Source of the DNA: Leptospira perolatii
Lineage (GTDB): Bacteria > Spirochaetota > Leptospiria > Leptospirales > Leptospiraceae
Reading direction: 5' to 3'
Assembly (NCBI RefSeq): GCF_002811875.1
Contig: NZ_NPDZ01000004.1
Location: forward strand, 124,001-188,000
DNA length: 64,000 nucleotides
Shown here one piece after another: positions 41,106 to 51,364 of this stretch (position 1 is its first letter; the number at the start of each line of letters is the position of its first letter). The notes beneath the pieces are model-generated. The model did not search any database. It worked only from the letters and a program-made list of their open reading frames with translations, and was not told where the DNA came from. The position numbers were made by a program, and so were the translations under genes.

Positions 41106-41696
41106 TTATCCTTTCACCAGCTCATCCGAAGTCAGCTCTAAAGGAATTCCTAAGAAATTAAAATAGTGTTCGCTTGCATTCATCCAGGTAATTTCTACAA
41201 TTTCCCGTTCGCTGAAGTATTTCTGTAACTCTGCAAATGTCCCATCCGAGGATTTCTTGGAAAAAGAAACTTCTTCCACATAAGCAAGCATCGCTTTTTC
41301 TTTTGGAGAGTAATTGTCGCTTTTTCGAAAATTTAGCAAGTCCTGGACTTTTTGAAATTCCAGACTGTTTTTCATAGCTTCATACAACTGCAAATTAGAA
41401 CAGAATTCACATCCATTTAAGTTCGCGACGTAATTCCTGATGAGAATCCGCAACTCCTTAGGCAGAACTAATTTCTTTTCTACACTCAGAATTTTATTCG
41501 AAGCAAATAAAATAGGAAAGCTTCTCGCATATAAAATCTTGATCGGAGCAAGTACCTTTCCGTACAGCTTTTTTGAAACGAAATAAATGAATTTTAAGAG
41601 AATTGATTTCGGGCTTTCGATTGGCTCTAGTCTCAAAGGATTTTTCCCTCCGATTGCTAAATGAATTAGTTTTTTATGAACACCGTATTTTACCAC
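41106..41696 (-). CDS. AhpD-like/carboxymuconolactone decarboxylase family protein
   Basis: 196 residues. The central 'RNYVANLNGCEFCSNLQLYEAM' places a CxxC pair on the helix typical of AhpD-type alkylhydroperoxidases, which use it to reduce peroxides. Later 'KEKAMLAYVEEVS' matches the second family helix. The N-terminal 60 residues are not recognised. GTG start at 41696 with AAAGGA five to six bases upstream; there is no in-frame ATG nearby. Convergent with the FecR gene. Confidence 0.72.
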   Translation of the reverse strand: MVKYGVHKKLIHLAIGGKNPLRLEPIESPKSILLKFIYFVSKKLYGKVLAPIKILYARSFPILFASNKILSVEKKLVLPKELRILIRNYVANLNGCEFCSNLQLYEAMKNSLEFQKVQDLLNFRKSDNYSPKEKAMLAYVEEVSFSKKSSDGTFAELQKYFSEREIVEITWMNASEHYFNFLGIPLELTSDELVKG

Positions 41697-42004
41697 TCAG
41701 TCCTTTGGTGGCATATAAAAAACGGTTATCTGCTAATCTTATTCAAAAACGGAAAGACGAACTTTGACTTTTGAGCGATTGGCTGGATTGCGGCGAGGTC
41801 GAGGTTTGTAGGAGCTCCTCGCTTTGGGGTCCCCCGCCCTGTTTTGGGTGGGGGGCGGGTTCGTGGGAAACCTCCCGAAACCTACTCGCCCTCTACCACG
41901 ATTCTTCTATTTTTGCAATCAAGTTATTTGTGCCCCAGTTCTGTAGGAACTCCTACAGAACTATCGAGACCCGGAAAGGGCTGGCTAACCGCAAGAACTG
42001 CAAG
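41697..42004. other. Intergenic region containing the second GC-rich repeat
   Basis: 308 bases between the AhpD-like gene and the end of the 1046-residue lipoprotein gene. Apart from the repeat element (41807-41961) I see no gene or promoter of note. A GTG-started minus-strand gene must have its promoter in the first 80 bases. Confidence 0.5.
41807..41961. repeat. GC-rich dispersed repeat element, copy 2
   Basis: Carries TTGTAGGAGCTCCT at the left, then a GC-rich hairpin CCCCCGCCC ... GGGTGGGGG (about 41831-41854), and at the right a perfect 11-bp inverted repeat GTTCTGTAGGA-AC-TCCTACAGAAC (41938-41961). The hairpin and the GTAGGAGCTCC palindrome match the element at 15881-16009. Confidence 0.65.
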
Positions 42005-45000
42005 CTACGGGCACTGAACCACGATTCCAGGATTGGTATCCGCCGCACCCTGAAATTGCAATCCTCCAAATAAGTAAGGATACGGTTCTGTGTTCGGAAT
42101 TGGAACTGTGATCAGTCTTAATTTATCCGTAGTCGCCTGCAGATTACAAGGCGTTCCGTTTGTCGGATGAGTGATGGACGCAATGTTCAAAGACTTAGGC
42201 AAAGGCACTTGTCTCAGCACGTTATTCACCAAAGGAACGATCAAAGATCGAATCAAAGGATTCACTACTTGGAAGATTCCTTTAGGATCCAATCCGAATG
42301 GATTGAACTGAGTTCCTTCCAGGATATCCAAAGTATAAGAAAGCTTTCCTTCATCCTTTTCGATCGTTAGACTCAAAGCGTTCAAGTTGTTGTATTGAGG
42401 TTTATCCTGTGGAGCATCGAACGGAACAAAGTTGAAGTGTCCGTCCCCTTTTAAACTAACTCGAACGGTATTCAATAGGTATCGTGTAGAATTCGGTCTC
42501 CTTCCGTAAATGCGCAACTCTAGATCGGTAAAGTTTACTTCAAGAATTGGAAGCGCATTTGATCCTCCGAATTTAAAAGCACCGTTCGGAGCGTGAATCG
42601 GATAGACGTCTATATCAACATCGTCTGTGGAGTTTACATTTGTGATCAGGACCTGATCGTTTGCTGGATCTAATCCGATCAACGTATTTCTGCCCGGAGC
42701 AAGAATATTCATCAGAGTCCCTACTTTCACTAACTCATTGGTCAGCTCGAAGAGTGGATCTGATCCTGCATATGCACGAATCGTATCAATAAACTGTTTA
42801 TTGATTCTTAGATTTAATGCACCGTTCTGCCAAAGGCTATAAGCAGCTTGAGTCACTGTATCCGCGGTCAAAGTCAATAGCAGACCGGGACGCATATTAC
42901 TTTGAGAGAAAGCATAACTGCTAGTCAAAGGCGTACTTACTGAAACAGGCCGAGTACTAACAAAGCCAGAGGTAAGTTCATGGCCGTGGTAATTCGGATC
43001 CGAAACGCTGAGCGGATTCTTAGCTACTAAACTTACATCTGCGGATCCGACGCTCGCCTTATTAGATCCTGAAATCGTAACCGTTTGGTTTTCACGAAGC
43101 TTCAGTTTCAAGCTGAGAGGAAAATTCTTCAAAGGAGTAGGCAGATAATCAGGCAACACAATGTCCAGTCCAGGGTTGTTCAAAGAACTGATCACCGCGT
43201 TCATTGCCGAAGGAGCAATCCTTTGTACGATATCCTTGAGCATTGCTTGAGTAATCGCTGGAGTAACTTGAGGGACCGCATTATTTGCAATTCCTTCTGT
43301 GATCGCTCCCAAAAATTCTCCCAGTCCACTGGTAGAATGCTCCAAGTTCATATTACCTACTGTTAGGTTGGCCCACCAAGGTTGCACATAAAAGTTTCCA
43401 GTAATCGCATCATTTGGAGTAAACGGAGTGTTGATCGTAATTCCAATATTTCCGGAAGTGTTAAACACTGCGGTAGATTTTGCACGAGTTAGACGAGGAT
43501 CATACGGAGCATTCAAGTTCACAGTTGCTGTAGTAGTGAAATAGAATTTCTGGTCGTTTCCGATCAAACAACCCGCCCAGGAACAATCGTGCGTATAACC
43601 AATGACCGAGAGATTGATAATAGCTCTGCGACCGTTGATATCTAGTCCCATCACGTTGGAACCTTGGGCATAAATCGAGTCTGTAATATTCGCAACTCCG
43701 TTCGGATCCGTAGGCGGAACGCTGATACCAGTAATATAGACATCCAGCCACATAGGCAAGGTTCCGAGACCGAGCACGCTTGCGTTTACGTTAAACGCCC
43801 CCGTATTTCCGTTCGCACCGCAATAGCCGATTCCATAGGTTCCGCTCGCATCACCAAAAGGAAGTATCATATTAATATCGCCCGCACCGGAACGGTAATA
43901 ATCGATACAACGAGTATTCAGACTATTTTGCACCGTAGTAAGATTGATTCCAGAATCCTCACCGCAAGCACTTCCTCCACAATCAGTCTTTTTCGGTTTC
44001 GTGGAATAATCATTAAATGTTTTTAAATCGATTTTGTAGTCCGCCTTTGCAAAGCGTTCTAGAATTTTCGAGAATAAACGAAGAGTCTGTCCTCTCTTTT
44101 TCCCGGCATCTACTCCGCTCGGAACAGCCGGATCAGAGTCCGGATTTCCATCCAGGATTGCGCTCGCGCCGTAACCTAACAATGCATAGGGGGTAGCATT
44201 TACTTTTCCGTAATTAAATCCTATACTTCTACGGAAAGACTTTCCGGTAGTATTCGTGATTACGAATTCGTAAGCGTTTCCTCCTTGGAAAGGCTTCAGA
44301 CCGGATTCAGCTCCGGTAAATCCGTTCAAATTCAAGGAAGAAGCGAGAGGAAGAGTCATATCGCAGGTTCCTGAACAGATAACCCTAGAAGCGTTGGATC
44401 CCATGTGTACTAATGTGATCGATTGGATCGCATTTGGACCTGTGATCGGATTCGTAAAAGAAGCGGTCAAGTTTAACGATACGGTACCAGGTGTGGCATC
44501 CAAATACGTTAAGTCTTTTTGATAATTTGCCGGACCTACTGCTTTTCCGTTCAAAGAAGCACTAATCAGATAATCTGGTTCAGTAGTGAATTCTACTTGG
44601 TAGTCTTTCAGCTGTCCGCCCTCTAAAGCAGCTGAAGCAGAGGTCAATGTAAGCTTATAAGCAGTATTCGGTTTCAGTTCACGGTATGGATCAAAGACTA
44701 AACGGCCCCCGGATTTCCAATAGAAAGTTCCACCCTTTCCACTCACTGGTCCGGGTAAAGCAGTTCCAACAGATTCAGTAAGAACAAAGTCAGATTCTAC
44801 CGAGGTTGGAGTCATTGGCTCAGAAAAAACAATTTCCAAACTCTTGTATCGATCTACCTGGATCAAAGATGCAAGATTCAGCATTGCCTGAGGTCCCCCG
44901 TTTCCAAAATCTACAGGGAGCTGTGCAGGGGTGTCGGTATCCGTATACGGAACCACGACATTTGTAGAAGGCATTGTACCACCGGAGTCAGTGGCCAAGC

Positions 45001-45145
45001 CTAAGGAGGCTAAAAGAGATGCAGCCAAGCCTCCTTTTTTATCCGGGGAACAAGAAAACAACATGCTAAGCACGCATAAGCCAGTTCCGGAAAGTTTCAG
45101 AATTTGTTTTGTCCAGATTCGAGCCAAAGTGTATTTTTGATTCAT
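42005..45145 (-). CDS. Large lipoprotein with Ig-like (Big_5/SbsA) domain
   Basis: 1046 residues. Lipobox LSMLFSC near residues 26-32 after a basic N-terminus. At about 95-190 a Big_5/SbsA Ig-like domain is visible (LEIVFSEPMTPTSVESDFVL ... LKPNTAYKLTLTSAS ... QVEFTTE). The remainder is rich in Asn, Thr, Pro and Leu, probably beta-structured, with some cysteines, and is not recognised. Strong ribosome-binding site (AGGAGAG). It starts 18 bases after the stop of the next, even larger lipoprotein gene, so the two form a unit. Confidence 0.7.
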   Translation of the reverse strand: MNQKYTLARIWTKQILKLSGTGLCVLSMLFSCSPDKKGGLAASLLASLGLATDSGGTMPSTNVVVPYTDTDTPAQLPVDFGNGGPQAMLNLASLIQVDRYKSLEIVFSEPMTPTSVESDFVLTESVGTALPGPVSGKGGTFYWKSGGRLVFDPYRELKPNTAYKLTLTSASAALEGGQLKDYQVEFTTEPDYLISASLNGKAVGPANYQKDLTYLDATPGTVSLNLTASFTNPITGPNAIQSITLVHMGSNASRVICSGTCDMTLPLASSLNLNGFTGAESGLKPFQGGNAYEFVITNTTGKSFRRSIGFNYGKVNATPYALLGYGASAILDGNPDSDPAVPSGVDAGKKRGQTLRLFSKILERFAKADYKIDLKTFNDYSTKPKKTDCGGSACGEDSGINLTTVQNSLNTRCIDYYRSGAGDINMILPFGDASGTYGIGYCGANGNTGAFNVNASVLGLGTLPMWLDVYITGISVPPTDPNGVANITDSIYAQGSNVMGLDINGRRAIINLSVIGYTHDCSWAGCLIGNDQKFYFTTTATVNLNAPYDPRLTRAKSTAVFNTSGNIGITINTPFTPNDAITGNFYVQPWWANLTVGNMNLEHSTSGLGEFLGAITEGIANNAVPQVTPAITQAMLKDIVQRIAPSAMNAVISSLNNPGLDIVLPDYLPTPLKNFPLSLKLKLRENQTVTISGSNKASVGSADVSLVAKNPLSVSDPNYHGHELTSGFVSTRPVSVSTPLTSSYAFSQSNMRPGLLLTLTADTVTQAAYSLWQNGALNLRINKQFIDTIRAYAGSDPLFELTNELVKVGTLMNILAPGRNTLIGLDPANDQVLITNVNSTDDVDIDVYPIHAPNGAFKFGGSNALPILEVNFTDLELRIYGRRPNSTRYLLNTVRVSLKGDGHFNFVPFDAPQDKPQYNNLNALSLTIEKDEGKLSYTLDILEGTQFNPFGLDPKGIFQVVNPLIRSLIVPLVNNVLRQVPLPKSLNIASITHPTNGTPCNLQATTDKLRLITVPIPNTEPYPYLFGGLQFQGAADTNPGIVVQCP

Positions 45146-45163
45146 CTCTATTTCTCTCCTCGG

Positions 45164-48100
45164 TTAGTGCACAGATAATAACAAGTTTAGATTGTCCCAA
45201 TAAGTGGAGGTTGGCTGCCCGTCGTTCCAATTATCGTAAAAGTAATAAGGGCCTGAGAATTTCCGGCCTCTTTCCAAGATATCTCCGAAATATCCAATCA
45301 AAGTTCCTGCAGAATATAAGAAGGCCCTTTGGTCCATTAAAGAAGTTTGAATCATATCAGAGCGTAACAGCAGTTTTGTCTCTTCCAACAGATCTTTGAT
45401 TTCGTACTGAGGAGCCATGAAGGAATTCTCCTCTAAGTAAGAAAAGAAATGTCCCGGAATCGCCAACTGATAACCGGTTGCATACAAGGAACGGCCATAA
45501 GGTGCAATTGCATCCAAAACCGGAGGCAAACTAGTACTTAAGATTTGCGTAATTGTATAAGTTCTAGTGGTAAGATCAGGCTCAACGAATAGAGAAGACA
45601 CTAAGTTTAGTGTGCTCGATATTTCCGCAGTAGTCGGGCGAATATCAAGGAGCATGTCCAAGATGAAATTAAGCGAAGTGACTAAGGACCAACCCGAGGA
45701 TCGTGCGATATAATCACGTATAGTCGTAACCAAATCGTCGATATTCGACCAGACCGGATCATACAGGTTTGCAGGTCTCGCATCTGGATACTCAGCGATT
45801 TTTACGACCAACCAATCGATCACATCGTCAAACGCAAATTTGGTGGGACAATTCGTATCGAACTGAGCTTCAGTGCTAGCGCCACAATCTGCCCAAAGAT
45901 CGGTTTCGGTTAATATTTTTGTGAGACCGCTCATCACCAGAGTTCTTGCATCCGCTTTGGATGGATTTCCCAGGTTGGTTGCGAATTTCACTAGACCGGA
46001 TAAAATTTCAGTTTTGCTTAGTAGATCCAAGATCCCGTCGTTCAATCTGGTCCTGTCGGTAGGAGTCGGGGATGTTGCATTCACGCCTTCTACCAACAAA
46101 CTAATCAAAGTTCTGTAATTTTTGGACGGTTTGTATTCGAGAGGAGTAGCCTCTGAGTTGCGCATCCCAGAATTAATTCCTATCGTCCTGAGTTGGACAA
46201 TATTTGCACCTGTTGTTGGAGGATTCAGCGCTGTCTTGTCCTCTCCAAAAAACAGATATGGCCGAGAAAGACTTTCCGCTAAATCAGAAAGTACTCGATA
46301 CGGATTTCTGCCCGCAGTTCTGTTCGCAGGAATCTTTGCATCGTCTCCGATCGCCTTTGCTAATGTAACGATAAACGGTGTGAGTCTGTTTCTTTTTTCC
46401 CATTGAGCATTCACCTGAGAAGGAGCTACGTCTCCTGTTCCGGTAAACCCTAACTGCCTAACTACTCCTGCGTTCTGAGAGATCACAGGTGGAATCATCC
46501 CATAAATCGTGTCGGGAGAAGGAACCAAGAGTGACCAAAGTGCTGAATATACGAAAGAAACTTGGAAAGGATCGGTTCCAGCGGCGCCGTAGCCCCATCC
46601 TTCCAAAAGAAAGACAGAATCTCCAGGAACATTGGACCAAGTAGACAAGTCAGTTTGCGGAGTGCTGTAATTTTTGATCGCTGCTCCAGACTTGGTCCAT
46701 TTACCGTTATCATCCGCGCAGGTGGTAGCGCAGTTCGGCTTGAGGCCGAGCATTCCCATAATTCCGTTACCGATCGCGGTAATGAAGAGAGCTTCTTCGA
46801 AAGACACGGTTGCGGCAAGCTTTGCTCTAACAGGAAGAGCTGCTACAAATCGTTTCTCATAGAGCAACCATTGCAAATTTTTATAGAAGGCTTCTTCATC
46901 GGAATTCACTGCTCTTTCTACATCTGTTTTCGTAATTTCTGTAATCGTATATCTTCCTGCGTCTGGAGTAGTACCAAGAACAGGATCCGCATAGCCTCCA
47001 AGGTACACTAGGTGAGAAACTGAATTCGGATTGATTTCGATCCAATACCGATCCGTTTTCCAAGAAGCAACATACTTGTTTTCTGCTAGATTCGAAAAGC
47101 GCGCAATCGCACCGCTTGGTGAAAGAAAGTCTCCAGAAATATTTCTTCTGTTTACGTTATAATAAGGTCCGTATCCTTCTAAAGTAACTTTTACGATCCA
47201 GTCCAGAATCCAAGGAATCGTCTTCGCATATACAGGATCAAAAGACGCTTCTCCCGAAAAAGCACCAGGGCTACCTGGATCGGTAACCGAAGCTGTCTCT
47301 CCCCTTGATTGATCCTCAAGAATGGAAAGGACCCGTGTATTAAATCCGATCTTGTACCTGTGAGGTGCCGCAGAGGTAGCGGTTTCTCTAAAAACTTTAT
47401 TACTGGTTCTACTTAATTCCGTAATATTCTTAAAATTGAAACTGTCTGAGGATCCGATGATCGATCCCATAGAGAAAATTGCATCGCCAAGGGTTAATTC
47501 TCCCCCAGTCATGTAGCTTCCGTTTCCGCCGCTATTGGAAAGGTAGTTATTTCCTGTATCTCCCGGATTCCAACGGTATCCGTAATTATCCGCGAGGGTC
47601 AGTACTAAAAATAAAGATTCTAACGCAGAAATAGGCCTACTCGCTATATCGTTTTGTCTGTGTAAGCCATCTCCATCCAAATGAAGGAGGTCCCTCAAAG
47701 ATTGATTTACGTTTGTAGGATCGCGTAAAAAATCCAAATTGTAGGCGTTCAGGGAAGTCTGTTCGAGCAGATTTGTTGTAACATTTCCTGCTGGAACAAC
47801 CAGACTTTTGATCACTGAAAATAGATCTCGAAGTGTAACTCTAAAATCAGAAGAATGTAATGTTCCACCAGGGGCAGAATAGGCGGCATTCGTATCGAAC
47901 TGATTGGTGTCGCCCCCACCACTAGATGTAGTAAAGAAATTCTCCACATTGATGATCAGTTCTTTCATCGAAGTTTGCGGAGACTTTTGGTCCAAGAAGC
48001 CAGCCTTCTTAAACATCATCTCACCGATCTCGTAGATTAAATCAATCAAACCATCCTTCAAGGATCTGTCCGTTAGTAAGGATGGCGCAAAGAAGCCGTT

Positions 48101-48784
48101 CATCAAATCCTCTACGCCTGACCGGAAGTTCGCATTCGTAGAAAGGCTCTTGAAGAGGAAGTCTTCGATTTTATGAAGAGTATCCTGAGTATCAGGATCT
48201 CTCAGAGTTTGAGCTAAATCCGCGATCGAACTAGCCACTTGATTTTTATTCTTAGTGTTATATTCGTTTAGCAGAGCGCCAGTGGTGATCGGAACGATAT
48301 TCCGGACAACAGCACGAGGATAAGTACGAATTTTTTCCAAAACCGGAAGAACTTGTTGGTACGCTGTAGGATTTGTATTCTGAATCTTGTCGATTAGATC
48401 AGCGCCGCCTCGAGCAAGAGACTGGAGGCTAGTCCTGCTTTGCAGCATCATTGCCTGGGTTGCCCGGAGAGTACCGACACTGTCTTCCCGCGGAACATCC
48501 GACAATGAATCTCCGAGGGAGGTGTTAAACTCCAAAGGTTTTAGGCTGGTAAAAAAACTTTTAATAACCGGATATCCATTCAAAAAATTGAATAGAGAAA
48601 TTCCGTCATATGTATCGGTTCCATCCGAAAAATGTGATATTCCATTTTTATCCGTGCCCGCGTGCGAACAAGAGACAAATAAGCAAAATATAAGCCAGGA
48701 AATAAATTTTTTCCGCGAAGTACGGCTTCGCCATTCTAAAAGGGCATGTATCACTTTAGGGAGGCGTTTACTTCGCTTTTCCAT
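45164..48784 (-). CDS. Very large lipoprotein of unknown function
   Basis: 1206 residues. A long basic N-terminus (MEKRSKRLPK...) precedes a hydrophobic core and lipobox (LFVSC, about 35-39). The rest alternates helical and polar stretches with many Ser/Asp/Asn. No domain recognised. Its long helical segments (for example 'LRDPDTQDTLHKIEDFLFKSL') differ from the beta-rich neighbour. Cell-surface or periplasmic location is expected. Upstream lies a 477-base region that may hold its promoter. Confidence 0.65.
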   Translation of the reverse strand: MEKRSKRLPKVIHALLEWRSRTSRKKFISWLIFCLFVSCSHAGTDKNGISHFSDGTDTYDGISLFNFLNGYPVIKSFFTSLKPLEFNTSLGDSLSDVPREDSVGTLRATQAMMLQSRTSLQSLARGGADLIDKIQNTNPTAYQQVLPVLEKIRTYPRAVVRNIVPITTGALLNEYNTKNKNQVASSIADLAQTLRDPDTQDTLHKIEDFLFKSLSTNANFRSGVEDLMNGFFAPSLLTDRSLKDGLIDLIYEIGEMMFKKAGFLDQKSPQTSMKELIINVENFFTTSSGGGDTNQFDTNAAYSAPGGTLHSSDFRVTLRDLFSVIKSLVVPAGNVTTNLLEQTSLNAYNLDFLRDPTNVNQSLRDLLHLDGDGLHRQNDIASRPISALESLFLVLTLADNYGYRWNPGDTGNNYLSNSGGNGSYMTGGELTLGDAIFSMGSIIGSSDSFNFKNITELSRTSNKVFRETATSAAPHRYKIGFNTRVLSILEDQSRGETASVTDPGSPGAFSGEASFDPVYAKTIPWILDWIVKVTLEGYGPYYNVNRRNISGDFLSPSGAIARFSNLAENKYVASWKTDRYWIEINPNSVSHLVYLGGYADPVLGTTPDAGRYTITEITKTDVERAVNSDEEAFYKNLQWLLYEKRFVAALPVRAKLAATVSFEEALFITAIGNGIMGMLGLKPNCATTCADDNGKWTKSGAAIKNYSTPQTDLSTWSNVPGDSVFLLEGWGYGAAGTDPFQVSFVYSALWSLLVPSPDTIYGMIPPVISQNAGVVRQLGFTGTGDVAPSQVNAQWEKRNRLTPFIVTLAKAIGDDAKIPANRTAGRNPYRVLSDLAESLSRPYLFFGEDKTALNPPTTGANIVQLRTIGINSGMRNSEATPLEYKPSKNYRTLISLLVEGVNATSPTPTDRTRLNDGILDLLSKTEILSGLVKFATNLGNPSKADARTLVMSGLTKILTETDLWADCGASTEAQFDTNCPTKFAFDDVIDWLVVKIAEYPDARPANLYDPVWSNIDDLVTTIRDYIARSSGWSLVTSLNFILDMLLDIRPTTAEISSTLNLVSSLFVEPDLTTRTYTITQILSTSLPPVLDAIAPYGRSLYATGYQLAIPGHFFSYLEENSFMAPQYEIKDLLEETKLLLRSDMIQTSLMDQRAFLYSAGTLIGYFGDILERGRKFSGPYYFYDNWNDGQPTSTYWDNLNLLLSVH

Positions 48785-49261
48785 CCCCGGACCTCTCTAC
48801 GTTCGCTTATATTCGCATTTTTGAACAATCGTTATGAAACTTCTGAACGAGTAACTCAGATTTATGGCAGCTTCAGAAGGTTTTCAATCTCTTTTTATAT
48901 CGAATGTTCAAATCATGTATCGACCGCTATACCTGTCGCATAAATAAACAATGGGGACAAACCTTTTTTCAGTACACCCAGGTTTTTTACCATAACGATC
49001 GTTTTTAAATAAACTGCTTATATCCGGCTTTTAAAGCATTTCAGACAGTTTCTGGCTTAAATTCAAAAATTTTTGCGAAAAAAAGGTTGGCGAGATCGGG
49101 CCAAAATACGGAAAAAATGCAAATTTTAGAGGATGAAACCCTAAAAACCAAGGAATCAGTAAAAAAATTTTTGAATGAGGTAGGTCCAACGGATTTCGGA
49201 AAGATTACATCGCCTCTTTCCGAAACCCACTGTTTCTAATTAGGAAATTTTTTATTGAGTT
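48785..49261. other. Intergenic region between the lipoprotein pair and TMEM43
   Basis: 477 bases, A/T-rich, no gene. It contains an inverted repeat CTTCTGAA/TTCAGAAG (48840-48847 and 48872-48879) in the leader of the 1206-residue lipoprotein, a TTGAAA-like box with ATAAAT about 16 bases downstream on the minus strand (weak promoter candidate), and the hairpin at 49194-49225. Confidence 0.45.
49194..49225 (-). terminator. Hairpin after the TMEM43 gene
   Basis: Perfect 11-bp stem TTTCGGAAAGA (49194-49204) with TCTTTCCGAAA (49215-49225) and a 10-base loop, 36 bases past the stop. No T-run follows immediately on the minus strand. Confidence 0.5.
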
Positions 49262-50359
49262 CTAAGCCGCCGCAGCCTGCTTTTTACGGTAGTACGCGTA
49301 CCCAATCGCAGCTACACCCAATATCAGCCAAATATACCAGAATTTGACCAGTAAGATCGTAATTCCTGTGATCACGAAAGCGACCACGCCCAAAACGATC
49401 TGAATCGCTGCTTTTCCAAGGTCCCCCAAGAAAGGAATAAAGCTGAGCAATGTAGTCACTGGACCGATGAGCAGGTTAAAGCTCGAGAACATCATAATGA
49501 AAGCGATAAAGCGACCGATCCATCGTTTGGTACTGTCATCGCTTGCTATGTCTTTCATTGTGCTATTGAAATCCCCTACAGACGCGTTTAAGAATTTATT
49601 TCCTTCCGCACTAGTAAACTTGCCTATGGATGAGCCTGAAATGGATCCAATAAAGGTCATGGCTTCTGTAGGAACAGGCATCACAGAAACGCTTACTCTC
49701 TCGCAGCCTTCTAACTCATCCTTCATACACTTTTCGCTAAAGAATACGTAACCATCCCCTTGGTACAGCCCGGATTCCAATTCTTCAGCAGAAGGCGACC
49801 TGCTCGGAACCTCCGACGTAAATTCCACATCATCTAAACCGACCGAGTAGGTTTTTCCGTCCTCTCCTTTTATCCTTCCGCCGTCTGCGTAAACGCTAGA
49901 AGACGCAATTGAATTTTGGTAGAAAGGCTTGGATTTACATCCTGACAATTCAAAGTTTCGTGGATTCTTTGGAGAAGAAGTCCATTCCAGTTTACAAGTA
50001 CGAACTTTCTTTTTGTTCGTCCCACTTCCTTCTTCCTTTACTTCCTCAACCCAGGCCAACACTTCTCCGGAATGAGTGTAATGAATATATTGACCGGTTT
50101 TCACAAATTCGCCTTTTACAGGATCCGCCGAAAGAGTTCCGGTAATATATGCGGCAGAGCCAGGTTGCGACTGAGAAGCCGGGACAGCGCCTTTCAGTGC
50201 TTCACTTGCTTGTTCGCAAGTCTCTACTTGATAGATCACAAAAATTGAAAGTGGAAACAGTACAAATCCGGTGAGAATTCCTTTAATAGAATCACCAATC
50301 TGTCCGAATAACCCAACGCTTTCCGACGACGACATCCCGTCTGGACTTTCGAGTGCCAT
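49262..50359 (-). CDS. TMEM43 (LUMA) family membrane protein
   Basis: 365 residues. One membrane helix near the N-terminus (about 27-45) and a cluster at the C-terminus (about 285-355), with the TMEM43 pattern '[22 protein letters not shown]'. The middle is an extracytoplasmic domain containing several cysteines. The family is named after a human nuclear-envelope protein and occurs patchily in bacteria; its bacterial role is not known. ATG has AGGAG six bases upstream, and a promoter candidate lies at 50395-50422. Confidence 0.72.
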   Translation of the reverse strand: MALESPDGMSSSESVGLFGQIGDSIKGILTGFVLFPLSIFVIYQVETCEQASEALKGAVPASQSQPGSAAYITGTLSADPVKGEFVKTGQYIHYTHSGEVLAWVEEVKEEGSGTNKKKVRTCKLEWTSSPKNPRNFELSGCKSKPFYQNSIASSSVYADGGRIKGEDGKTYSVGLDDVEFTSEVPSRSPSAEELESGLYQGDGYVFFSEKCMKDELEGCERVSVSVMPVPTEAMTFIGSISGSSIGKFTSAEGNKFLNASVGDFNSTMKDIASDDSTKRWIGRFIAFIMMFSSFNLLIGPVTTLLSFIPFLGDLGKAAIQIVLGVVAFVITGITILLVKFWYIWLILGVAAIGYAYYRKKQAAAA

Positions 50360-50394
50360 GTAAAACTCCTAAGAGATTATTTTTGAGGTCTCGA

Positions 50395-50422
50395 ATAGTA
50401 CATTGAAATCGTGACCAGGCAA
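50395..50422 (-). promoter_or_regulatory. Candidate promoter of the TMEM43 gene
   Basis: On the minus strand TTGCCT (50417-50422) and TACTAT (50395-50400) are spaced 16 bases apart, about 36 bases ahead of the ATG. Confidence 0.5.
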
Positions 50423-50613
50423 TAAATTTTTATTTCTGGAAATTTAGTTCCAACTGGATTTTTTCCCTCGCAGGGATAAGAAGTTTTTTAAAACAGATAT
50501 TATTTTTCTTTAAATTTACTCATTCAAACGTCGCGAAAGAATAAAGCCTCAATTCAGAGTTAAAATATCAGAAAAATCTTAAATAGATTTGGAGTTTCGG
50601 TCTTTAATGGAAT

Positions 50614-51363
50614 TTAGAATAATTCCAGCCAAGCTTTACGGATATTCTTTTTCTCCATGAAATATGTCCCAATTAAAGCTGCGTCCACGTATCTACGAAA
50701 CTCGTCTAAATCTGCCTTTGAGTGAACTCCCGATTCGCCTATCTTAACGATATTAGGAGAAAGCTTTTGCGATACTTTGGAGACTAGATCCTTGTGTATC
50801 GAGAAATCGTCCAAATCTCTCGTGTTAATTCCTACGATATTTGCCCCGGCATGCGTCGCAATTTCGGCTTCCTCTTCCGTATGGATTTCAGTCAAAACGT
50901 CCATTCCATATTTCCTCGCTTTGTGCAAAAGTGAAGAGAGTTGATCCGGAGTGAGAATTCGAACGATAAGCAAAATTGCCGCAGCTCCGAATTGCCTGGC
51001 CTCTTGGACCTGCCTTTCGTCTATGATAAAATCTTTACGTATTACCGGTAAGTTGACCTTGGCTGCAACGTTTTGCAAATCTAAGATAGAACCCCCAAAG
51101 TAGTCCTTGTCGGTTAATACAGAAATTGCGGAAGCCCCACATTCTTCGTAGGTGGTAGCAACGGAAACCGGTTCGTATTCTTCTCGAATGGTTCCCGATG
51201 ACGGGCTTTTTCTCTTACACTCCGCGACAATCGAAAACTTGCGACTTCTCAAGGATTGCCATAAGCTAGGTCCCTTGTAAATCTCCGGATCATATTCCGG
51301 AGCGGAATCTAATTCCCTTTTTTTCGTTTCGAGGATTTCCCGGAGTACCCGGTGCAGAGCCAT
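50614..51363 (-). CDS. trpC: Indole-3-glycerol phosphate synthase
   Basis: Forms the indole ring in tryptophan synthesis. 249-residue TIM barrel with the signature '[13 protein letters not shown]' (about 45-57), catalytic lysine in VIRKDFIID, 'VLTEIH', and '[10 protein letters not shown]'. No other trp gene is nearby. ATG starts one base after the STAS gene stop, so it is translated with that regulator. Confidence 0.96.
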   Translation of the reverse strand: MALHRVLREILETKKRELDSAPEYDPEIYKGPSLWQSLRSRKFSIVAECKRKSPSSGTIREEYEPVSVATTYEECGASAISVLTDKDYFGGSILDLQNVAAKVNLPVIRKDFIIDERQVQEARQFGAAAILLIVRILTPDQLSSLLHKARKYGMDVLTEIHTEEEAEIATHAGANIVGINTRDLDDFSIHKDLVSKVSQKLSPNIVKIGESGVHSKADLDEFRRYVDAALIGTYFMEKKNIRKAWLELF

Positions 51364-51364
51364 A

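Noticed and set aside
45164..48784. Possible CRISPR or tandem repeat array in the large lipoprotein genes
   Set aside because: No regularly spaced identical DNA words on reading; the apparent repetition is only Asn/Ser/Thr-rich composition.
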